This document shows, piece after piece, positions 7,537 to 13,138 of a stretch of DNA of 13,138 bases (within the stretch, counting starts at the first letter, position 1; every line of letters starts with the position of its first letter). Location of the stretch: assembly GCA_964614215.1 (NCBI GenBank), contig CAZTKP010000071.1, positions 1 to 13,138 on the forward strand, in the 5' to 3' direction. Position numbers and translations under genes: made by a program. The stretch comes from CAZTKP01 sp964614215. GTDB lineage: Bacteria > UBP6 > UBA1177. The notes below the pieces were generated by a model. It had not been told where the DNA came from and searched no databases. It saw nothing but the letters and a program-made list of their open reading frames with translations.

Positions 7537-9152
7537 TGAAGATACTGATAATTCTGATACTTTCTATTTTTTTCCTGGGTTGTGCTGTTGAGGATAAGAA
7601 AAACTTGGACGACTCAGACCTGTCGGACCAGTCGGACAACCAGTCGGACCTGTCTGACGAGTCGGAGGTGTCCGACAATGACAGTGGAGACGACTCAGAC
7701 CTGTCTGACCTGTCAGACAACCAGTCAGACCTGTCGGACCAGTCGGAGGTGTCAGACAAAGATACAGGAGACACTGCTTCTGATGATGATTTCAGTTATG
7801 ACAGTGAGACTGAGGTGGATGAGGACTATATGGTTGATATTGACCCTGTAGAAGCGGGTTGCGATGTGCCTGAAAATGTCATGGAGCCTTTTGACAAACC
7901 TTCGACTGTCATGTTCACTTTCAGCGGCCTTATAAACGATAGTGATTCTGAGAATCCAGTTGAAGGAACAGGAACTTTTTCAACAAAATTGCGGGGAGAG
8001 AACATCAATATCGGATCGGATAGTCACATAGCTTATCTGGGAACAGCCTACAAGATCTATATTTCAACTTTCGGCATTGTTGATGAGGAAAAAGGCATTA
8101 TAAACTACTCAGAGATATCACTTGATTTTAACGATATTATGGATGCTCAAAGCGGCGGTAATAACTTTCTTGATATGTCAGAAGGTGAAATGGGTACGAA
8201 CTTTAAGCTTTACAGCGGACTTATAGATAAGGATATGAATATCCGCAAACTCTGTCTTGAAGCTGTGCCGACTGGTCAGGAAGACAACGGAGGCTACTAT
8301 CTGTGCAACACGGACTATACTTACGTGAGTTTGAACGATTCCGATCCTGATTACCTGAACATGGCAGGAAATATAGTGCTTTATGACGACGCGGAATATC
8401 TCAAGGATGCAAACGGAATGCAGTGTGTATGCAGCAATAACGCAGGCGGATGGAGAAACTGTGATCCGGGAGTTCCTGATTCTTACGGTCTTTTCAGATC
8501 GAAACTTGAAGCTGCTCAGGATTTTTCAGGTTATATTTTTGATGAGACAAAGCTTTTCCCTGACGGCAACTTTAACCAGAGTCATGCTGAGACACACCCT
8601 GAGGGCGTGTGGACACTTAACGACTACTCCCCTGCTCCGTTCAATGGCGGACTTAATATCGGCGCATACAGCGATGAAATGGGGACAGGTCTTTACAGGT
8701 TTGTTTTCACCATTCCTCCAAGCGGTTATAAGTCAACCGGGATCACAACAAAAGACAGCTCGAAAGATCTTATTATCTTCAGACAGCAGTCTTTTTCTCA
8801 GGATCTTACTACTCAGGCACGTTTCTGGGTAAATGCCTACTTTCCGACTTCAGTAAAAACGGGAGATAAAATTGACGCAGGCGGAGGAAACGATAATGTG
8901 CGTGTTGTTGTTTATGACTCTGAGGATAAGTGTGTTATGGCAGTCGGCTGTGAAGGATATCTGACGATCATCGAGGCGACAGACCTGGATAAAGCTGAAG
9001 GCGGAAAACTGTTCTTTAAGAGCGAGGAGGTTGACGGAACAGCTTACAGCGTGGGACTTTTTCATCCGACTGAAGCGCCTGCTGACTGTGATATCGGCAA
9101 CTACTTTTCAAGTGTTGGACTTGATGGTGTAACTTATTGTGACAAGGAGTGA
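7536..9152 (+). CDS. Large lipoprotein with tandem Asp/Ser linker; C-terminal region unrecognised
   Basis: The protein has 538 residues. ATG at 7536 begins a signal peptide with lipobox FLGC (lipidated C16). GGAGAG (7525-7530) lies 5 bases upstream and the ATG overlaps the protease stop by one base. An earlier in-frame ATG at 7503 lies inside the protease gene and would spoil the signal peptide. Residues 25-78 are two direct copies of the Asp/Ser unit, followed by a further acidic stretch to about residue 105. The remainder, about 110-538, is rich in Gly, Asp and aromatic residues with beta-like alternation and scattered Cys (for example CVCSNN...NC near 298-309), as expected of an extracytoplasmic beta-rich protein. 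I do not recognise the domain. Its N-terminal 50 residues match those of the RCC1 lipoprotein downstream, so the two share an export-and-linker module. It is the middle gene of the protease operon. Confidence 0.88.
   Translation: MKILIILILSIFFLGCAVEDKKNLDDSDLSDQSDNQSDLSDESEVSDNDSGDDSDLSDLSDNQSDLSDQSEVSDKDTGDTASDDDFSYDSETEVDEDYMVDIDPVEAGCDVPENVMEPFDKPSTVMFTFSGLINDSDSENPVEGTGTFSTKLRGENINIGSDSHIAYLGTAYKIYISTFGIVDEEKGIINYSEISLDFNDIMDAQSGGNNFLDMSEGEMGTNFKLYSGLIDKDMNIRKLCLEAVPTGQEDNGGYYLCNTDYTYVSLNDSDPDYLNMAGNIVLYDDAEYLKDANGMQCVCSNNAGGWRNCDPGVPDSYGLFRSKLEAAQDFSGYIFDETKLFPDGNFNQSHAETHPEGVWTLNDYSPAPFNGGLNIGAYSDEMGTGLYRFVFTIPPSGYKSTGITTKDSSKDLIIFRQQSFSQDLTTQARFWVNAYFPTSVKTGDKIDAGGGNDNVRVVVYDSEDKCVMAVGCEGYLTIIEATDLDKAEGGKLFFKSEEVDGTAYSVGLFHPTEAPADCDIGNYFSSVGLDGVTYCDKE
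7608..7688 (+). repeat. 81-bp Asp/Ser coding repeat, copy A1
   Basis: Residues 25-51 of the lipoprotein: DDSDLSDQSDNQ, then SDLSDESEVSDND, then SG. It is directly followed, without spacer, by copy A2. Confidence 0.85.
7689..7769 (+). repeat. 81-bp Asp/Ser coding repeat, copy A2
   Basis: Residues 52-78 of the same lipoprotein: DDSDLSDLSDNQ, then SDLSDQSEVSDKD, then TG. By hand alignment it matches copy B in the downstream RCC1 gene at 68 of the first 75 bases, closer than the protein constraint on such a linker would require. Confidence 0.85.
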
Positions 9153-9156
9153 AGAT

Positions 9157-10794
9157 ATGAAGAGACTATTGATAATTGTTCTGGTTTCAGCGGCTTTTTT
9201 CTGGGGTTGTGCAATTGAGGATACGAAAAACCTGGACGACTCAGACCTGTCTGACCTGTCGGACAACCAGTCAGACGTGTCGGACCAGTCGGAGATGTCC
9301 GACACTGACTCTGGAAACACCGGGGACACTGGAAACACTGGAGACACCGGGGACACTGGAGACACGGGAAACACTGGGAACACTGGGAACACTGGGAATA
9401 CAGGGAATACAGGAAATACCGGGAATTCAGGGCATGGAGATAACACTCCTGATCCGGAGACTGAGACTGTTAAGCTTGTGGCTTCCGGGACTGCTCATGT
9501 CTGTGCGATAAAGGAGAGTGGACATCTTTACTGCTGGGGTCAGGGAAATCGCGGTCAGCTTGGTAACAACCAGACTCCGGGTGGAGACAATCCCAACACG
9601 ATGCCTCTGCTTGTGGGAAATGAAGCGTGGCAGACTGTATGCGGCATGGTGGATTCCACCTGCGGGATAAAAAAGAACGGAGAAGCTTTCTGCTGGGGTC
9701 ATAACGCTGACGGTCAGATCGCCAACAGTCTTGACGGATTCACTTTTCAGGCAACCGGAACTCCTTCCCCTATTCTTCTTGGAGCAAGTGACAACCAGTA
9801 CGGCCCTCTTTTCTGCGGCGGAACTACAATTCTTGCTTATCATGAAGATGAACTCTGGGGCTGGGGAAGTAACAGAATGGGACAGCTCGCAAACGGAATG
9901 ATCGGTTATGACGCTTCTTATCCGGGCGGTAGTGCAACTGCCTATGTTCCCGATCATCTTAACGAAACAGCTGAAGAATGGCCGAAGTTTGAAAAGATCT
10001 CCGTTTCACAGGTTCATGCATGCGGAATTACTGAAGAAGGGGATCTTTACTGCTGGGGAAGCTACGATATGGGTAACTTCGGTGACGGAAACAGAGGCGA
10101 CGGTTTTGACAGATACTCTTTCCGTTCACAGGCACTTTACAGCGTTTATGACAAGCCTTTAAAGGTCGGCGATTCAAAATGGAAAGATATTGCCGCTCTT
10201 ACCGCTAACGGTTGCGGAATTAAAGATGACGGGACTCTGTGGTGCTGGGGAAATGGTGACTGGGGAATTCTCGGCATCGGTGATGTCTATGAAAGTTATG
10301 AAGCGGGAACTCCGCAGGACAAAGTTACATACACAGCTGAATTTCAGGCACTTGTTGATAACGGCGATTGCGAAATACAGTTCATTTCCAAAGACGAGGG
10401 AGCTTCTCAGGAAAGAAGATATCCGCCCACATGCACAAAACCTGTTCAGGTTGGTACTGAAACGAACTGGGTATCAGTTGAAGGCATGACAAATCATGTC
10501 TGCGCTGTCAATTCAGATAACGAACTTTACTGCTGGGGCGAGAACGAGTACGGACAGATAGGAAACGGTGAGCATGGCGATGTCTACTCCACCCTTCCCT
10601 CGAACTACGACATGGTGACAGCTCCGACGAAGATCGACGGTGAATTCATAGCAGTTTCGCCTGGTTATAACTTTACCTGCGCCATTTCTGCTGATAAAAA
10701 AGTTTACTGCTGGGGTCATTCCGCTCTTGGAATTCCCGGATTCATCGGCACGAAAGATAACCCTCAGACTACTCCCGCAAAGATCAGCTTCTAA
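9157..10794 (+). CDS. RCC1-type seven-bladed beta-propeller lipoprotein
   Basis: The protein has 545 residues. ATG at 9157 follows AAGGAG (9144-9149) by 7 bases; an ATG-like extension from 9139 overlaps the previous gene and lacks a ribosome site. The signal peptide ends in FWGC (lipidated C18). Then come one Asp/Ser unit (27-53) and a Gly-Asn/Asp-Thr array (53-91). Seven RCC1 repeats follow, starting near 106, 159, 216, 279, 342, 438 and 497, each of the form 'CAI...G.LYCWG...GQLG', enough for a complete propeller. Six have a C-x9-C pair (C116/126, 169/179, 289/299, 353/363, 449/459, 508/518); blade 3 lacks both. A long insertion separates blades 5 and 6, with C404 and C426. RCC1 propellers usually bind protein or DNA partners; here it is outside the cytoplasm, so a surface binding or scaffold role is likely. 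Last gene of the protease operon. Confidence 0.93.
   Translation: MKRLLIIVLVSAAFFWGCAIEDTKNLDDSDLSDLSDNQSDVSDQSEMSDTDSGNTGDTGNTGDTGDTGDTGNTGNTGNTGNTGNTGNTGNSGHGDNTPDPETETVKLVASGTAHVCAIKESGHLYCWGQGNRGQLGNNQTPGGDNPNTMPLLVGNEAWQTVCGMVDSTCGIKKNGEAFCWGHNADGQIANSLDGFTFQATGTPSPILLGASDNQYGPLFCGGTTILAYHEDELWGWGSNRMGQLANGMIGYDASYPGGSATAYVPDHLNETAEEWPKFEKISVSQVHACGITEEGDLYCWGSYDMGNFGDGNRGDGFDRYSFRSQALYSVYDKPLKVGDSKWKDIAALTANGCGIKDDGTLWCWGNGDWGILGIGDVYESYEAGTPQDKVTYTAEFQALVDNGDCEIQFISKDEGASQERRYPPTCTKPVQVGTETNWVSVEGMTNHVCAVNSDNELYCWGENEYGQIGNGEHGDVYSTLPSNYDMVTAPTKIDGEFIAVSPGYNFTCAISADKKVYCWGHSALGIPGFIGTKDNPQTTPAKISF
9235..9315 (+). repeat. 81-bp Asp/Ser coding repeat, copy B
   Basis: Residues 27-53 of the RCC1 lipoprotein: DDSDLSDLSDNQ, then SDVSDQSEMSDTD, then SG. 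It is the fourth copy of the unit and is most similar to A2, about 1.5 kb upstream. Confidence 0.85.
9313..9429 (+). repeat. 9-bp tandem array encoding Gly-(Asn/Asp)-Thr
   Basis: Thirteen in-frame 9-base units read GNT or GDT, with GNS as the last. The 5' units mix GAC and AAC, while the 3' half is all Asn. Some adjacent units are identical (GGGAACACT twice, GGGAATACA twice), a sign of recent slippage. Unit gain or loss would change linker length without shifting the frame. Confidence 0.9.
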
Positions 10795-10804
10795 ACTTTC
10801 TCTG

Positions 10805-10833
10805 TTGAAATCTTTGTCATAATCCAATACAAT
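10805..10833 (+). promoter_or_regulatory. Sigma-70 promoter of the HDAC-family gene
   Basis: -35 TTGAAA (10805-10810) and -10 TACAAT (10828-10833), each five of six to consensus, are separated by the ideal 17 bases. The expected start is near 10840. GAGAGG (10848-10853) precedes the ATG at 10859. This suggests transcription independent of the upstream three-gene operon, although no terminator is visible in the 64-base gap. Confidence 0.65.
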
Positions 10834-10858
10834 AGATAAACCTTTTTGAGAGGTCTTC

Positions 10859-11911
10859 ATGAAGAAGAAAATACTTATCATTTTTGCTGTGATAATTATC
10901 CTTCCTGCGGTCTTTTTTATTTTCAGCGGAAGCGGTGAAAGAGATTACGGAGAGATTCATGAAGGAAGCATTCCCATTATCTATCACGAAGATTACAACA
11001 TCACGCTTTACGGCATTGAGAACTTCCACCCTTTCGATTCTTGCAAGTATGCGAAAGTTTTTAACAAACTGTCTAAAAAGTATTCACTGAGCTATGACGA
11101 CTTCTATCATCCTGACGAAGTTAGACCGGAGACCTTACTCTACGTTCACAGCGCAAAGTACCTGCTTTCTTTAAAAGACTCAGAGACTGTTGAAAAGATC
11201 GTTGAAATACCCGGAATTTCGTGGCTTCCCTACTCCTTAATTGATAACAACGTTCTTTATCCGATGAGACTTGCAACAGGAGGAACTATGCTTGCAGTTG
11301 ATGCTGCTCTGAAACACGGCTGGGCAATAAATCTTTCAGGCGGATATCATCATGCGAAACGTAACGAGGGAGACGGTTTCTGTGTTTACGGAGATATTGC
11401 GCTTGCAATTGATAAGTTCCTGCGCAAAGAAAAGATCGGCAGAGTTCTCTACGTCGATCTTGATGCACATCAGGGAAACGGTCCTGAATCCATGCTGGGC
11501 AAAGATCTCCGTGTTGTCATTTTAGATGTTTATAATGACGATATTTATCCACACGACGATGAAGTTGAAAAACATATTCACTATCCGGGACAGTTGAGCA
11601 AAAACACTGAAGATAAGGCCTATCTTGCAGTTGTAAGCAATCTGCTTGAAAAAGCTTACAAAGAAAATGATTTTGATCTTGTTATCTATAACGCTGGAAC
11701 TGATATTTACGAAGCTGATCCTCTCGGGCAGCTGAAAATAAGTAAAGAAGGAATAATCAAAAGAGATGAGATAGTTTTTCAGGAAGCCATTAAGCGCAAA
11801 GTGCCTGTCATCATGCTTCTTTCAGGCGGATACACTCAGGAATCCGGTGAAATTGTCGCAGACAGCATCATAAATCTTATAGATAAAGGGATAATTGATC
11901 TTAAAAAGTGA
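10859..11911 (+). CDS. HDAC11-like (class IV) histone deacetylase-family deacylase with N-terminal membrane anchor
   Basis: The protein has 350 residues. Residues 1-4 are MKKK and about 5-23 are a strong hydrophobic segment. No lipobox and only a weak signal-peptidase site follow, so the catalytic domain is predicted to be anchored and outside the cytoplasm. From about residue 38 it follows class IV HDAC11 closely: YNITLYGIENFHPFD, GWAINLSGGYHHA, GFCVYGDIALAI, DLDAHQGNG, DVYNDDIYP, YNAGTDIYEADPLG, GIIKRDEIVFQ and SGGY. All catalytic and zinc positions are present: H164/H165, D202 and H204, D282 and Y325. Human HDAC11 prefers long-chain fatty-acyl lysine; the substrate here is unknown and could be a small acylated amine or an acylated protein. 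It ends 2 bases before the convergent lipoprotein gene's stop. Confidence 0.9.
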   Translation: MKKKILIIFAVIIILPAVFFIFSGSGERDYGEIHEGSIPIIYHEDYNITLYGIENFHPFDSCKYAKVFNKLSKKYSLSYDDFYHPDEVRPETLLYVHSAKYLLSLKDSETVEKIVEIPGISWLPYSLIDNNVLYPMRLATGGTMLAVDAALKHGWAINLSGGYHHAKRNEGDGFCVYGDIALAIDKFLRKEKIGRVLYVDLDAHQGNGPESMLGKDLRVVILDVYNDDIYPHDDEVEKHIHYPGQLSKNTEDKAYLAVVSNLLEKAYKENDFDLVIYNAGTDIYEADPLGQLKISKEGIIKRDEIVFQEAIKRKVPVIMLLSGGYTQESGEIVADSIINLIDKGIIDLKK

Positions 11912-11913
11912 CC

Positions 11914-13026
11914 TTACATTTCAAAATACCATCGAACCTGCTTATCTTTAGCCCCATAATACTGTACTGATCTGAGATTTTCTTTTTTGAGCATAGGATG
12001 GAACTTTTCAGGGTTCTCGACTTCAAGACAGTTTAGGTCTTTTTCCTGAACTTTTGCATTTATAAAGCTCTGATTGAAGTAGTTCACGTTCCTGTCGATA
12101 TCAGTTCTGTAGATCTGGCTGTTAACAAGCACAAAGGCTCTGCTGAAGCGGTTGTTTTCTGTTGCAGGATCACACTTTTTAAGTTCTACTCTTGCATCTT
12201 CATAAGTTACAACAAGCGTATCTTTGTCAGAAGAAATTTCTTCAGAATAGTAGTGAGGATAAGCCGCTTCACCGGTACGTGAATCTCTTGCCATATAGAC
12301 GAGAACTTTTTCGAACATATCTTTCTGAATTCCGTCACCTGAAACCATGTCGGGAAGCTGCATTATTCCTGCCAGGAAGAACATTGTCAGCTCGTCATTA
12401 TGATCAATTCCGTAGGTAAAAACATCACAACGCTCCATCGCATCGCTTGATTCCATTCCTGCAAGATAGAGGGAAATGTAGTATTTTGGCTCTTTTTCAT
12501 TTTCAAGGATCTTAAGTTTTATCGGACGGATATTGTCAGGAAGAAGCTCTCTTGCCTGCTCCTGAGTGATCTCAAAGTTTATGTTGTAACCTTCGGAATA
12601 ACTGATCGTGAAAGCATCGGCTTTTTCCATGATTAGACCTGATTTAATGACCCAATCCATAGCTGCATTTGTCGCCATATCCATCAGTCCGCCGTCACCT
12701 TCCACCGGAGGCGGTGTTTCCTTGTTTCCGCCCTCTTCATCAATGATGTAATCCTCTTTTGTTTCTGTAGGTTCTACAACATCTTCATCCGGGATTTCGT
12801 CAACCACAACAGCTTCATCAACCGCTTCGTCTACAACCTCATCCGGTGTTTCGTCAACGACAACTTCGTCAATAGTTTCGTTAACAGCTTCATCAACGAC
12901 TGTCTGCTCCTGCTCAGCGCATGGATTTGTGTTTTCCTGCTCGTCACAGTTACACGCCGTCTCGTCATCACATGAAACAAAGAAAAATAAGAGCATAATT
13001 GAAATAAGAATTTTGAAGTAGGTCAT
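11914..13026 (-). CDS. Lipoprotein with Val/Asp/Glu repeat linker, unknown function
   Basis: The protein has 370 residues. A signal peptide with lipobox FVSC gives lipidation at C19, followed by a short Cys cluster (C25, C27, C36). Residues 43-86 are a quasi-repetitive acidic linker built from VDEAV/VDETPDE units, and a Pro-rich hinge (PPPVE) ends near 110. The folded region (about 112-370) is unrecognised. A segment near 150-190 (ITQEQARELLPDNIRPIKL) faintly recalls acetoacetate-decarboxylase-fold proteins, which I would not rely on. The start is supported by GGAGG (complement of 13032-13036) 5 bases before the ATG. Its gene converges on the HDAC-like gene, so there is no evidence of co-transcription. 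Confidence 0.85.
   Translation of the reverse strand: MTYFKILISIMLLFFFVSCDDETACNCDEQENTNPCAEQEQTVVDEAVNETIDEVVVDETPDEVVDEAVDEAVVVDEIPDEDVVEPTETKEDYIIDEEGGNKETPPPVEGDGGLMDMATNAAMDWVIKSGLIMEKADAFTISYSEGYNINFEITQEQARELLPDNIRPIKLKILENEKEPKYYISLYLAGMESSDAMERCDVFTYGIDHNDELTMFFLAGIMQLPDMVSGDGIQKDMFEKVLVYMARDSRTGEAAYPHYYSEEISSDKDTLVVTYEDARVELKKCDPATENNRFSRAFVLVNSQIYRTDIDRNVNYFNQSFINAKVQEKDLNCLEVENPEKFHPMLKKENLRSVQYYGAKDKQVRWYFEM
12769..12900 (-). repeat. Degenerate coding repeat, Val-Asp-Glu linker
   Basis: Residues 43-86 of the 370-residue lipoprotein contain repeated VDEA, VVVDE and PDE units. Two larger blocks, VVVDETPDE and VVVDEIPDE, are alike. It is a disordered acidic spacer, unrelated at the base level to the Asp/Ser units upstream. 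Confidence 0.7.
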
Positions 13027-13072
13027 CGCATCCTCCCGAAATTAAAAAACTGAATTAAATTTACACGGGATC

Positions 13073-13092
13073 TATATATTCAGGCGACCTGA
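13073..13092 (-). promoter_or_regulatory. Possible -10 box and dyad upstream of the last lipoprotein gene
   Basis: On the minus strand TATATA (13073-13078) could be a -10 box, though no good -35 is seen. TCAGG (13080-13084) and CCTGA (13088-13092) form a perfect dyad just upstream, where an operator could lie. The evidence is weak. Confidence 0.2.
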
Positions 13093-13138
13093 TTTCCTTA
13101 TTTTGATTTCTGGATGTTCGTATTTAGGAAAAAAGACT

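Noticed and set aside
7490..7600. Frameshift that would join the protease GCGC end to the following hydrophobic segment, making a MYXO-CTERM-like tail
   Set aside because: The hydrophobic segment is a genuine signal peptide with lipobox, matched by the downstream RCC1 lipoprotein and with its own ribosome site.
7308..7774. Antisense frames rich in Ser/Asp/Trp opposite the Asp/Ser repeats
   Set aside because: They arise because the trinucleotide-like repeat keeps several frames free of stops. They lack ribosome sites and any protein character outside the repeat.
8383..8832. 149-codon frame inside the large lipoprotein gene
   Set aside because: It is out of frame within a well-supported gene, has no ribosome site and is rich in residues expected from shifted reading.
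9313..9429. Possible CRISPR-like array
   Set aside because: Units are 9 bases with no spacers and lie in frame inside a lipoprotein gene.
9108..9446. Antisense frame with a repeated Pro-Val-Phe pattern opposite the Gly-Asn/Asp-Thr array
   Set aside because: It is the complement of the 9-bp array. The plus-strand frame has the lipobox, ribosome site and RCC1 domain, so this is a shadow.

Overview
The window comes from a bacterium of moderate-to-low GC with strong Shine-Dalgarno sites. The cell envelope is almost certainly Gram-negative. Five of the ten genes encode proteins with a lipobox or a cleavable-looking signal peptide and carrying acidic, low-complexity linkers (Asp/Ser, Thr/Gly, Val/Asp/Glu), and a sixth has an N-terminal signal-anchor. 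A subtilisin-like protease with Cys-rich C-x5-C-x5-C-x6-C repeats and an RCC1 lipoprotein with CWG-type blades resemble the surface proteome of Myxococcota and related former Deltaproteobacteria. That assignment is an inference from protein style and could be wrong.

Layout. Positions 1-684 hold the 3' part of a DUF1015-family gene. A double-hairpin palindromic element (706-773) follows, then a GAF/sigma-54-type regulator (842-2818). Its stop codon overlaps, tail to tail, the stop of a minus-strand two-gene unit: an acidic-linker lipoprotein (3951-4640) followed 11 bases later by an exported amidohydrolase (2815-3939). Next on the minus strand is the housekeeping gene dtd (4864-5313) with a good sigma-70 promoter. 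Divergent from dtd is a plus-strand operon of three tightly packed genes: a secreted S8 protease (5506-7536), a large unrecognised lipoprotein (7536-9152) and a seven-bladed RCC1-propeller lipoprotein (9157-10794). A separately promoted, N-terminally anchored HDAC11-like deacylase follows (10859-11911). It converges on a last minus-strand acidic lipoprotein (11914-13026).

How they fit together. The most distinctive feature is the protease operon. All three genes contain the same 75-81-bp coding repeat (Asp-Ser-x linker), four copies in total. It sits at the C-terminus of the protease and directly after the lipidated Cys in both lipoproteins, and the two lipoproteins share a whole N-terminal module joined to unrelated C-terminal domains. 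This looks like a modular surface-display set in which a secreted protease and two tethered proteins are co-expressed; joint action is inference. The second notable item is the class IV HDAC-family enzyme, with all catalytic residues visible, behind an N-terminal signal-anchor. It is therefore predicted to act outside the cytoplasm. No mobile element, CRISPR array, tRNA or rRNA was seen, and no gene-free stretch exceeds about 225 bases.
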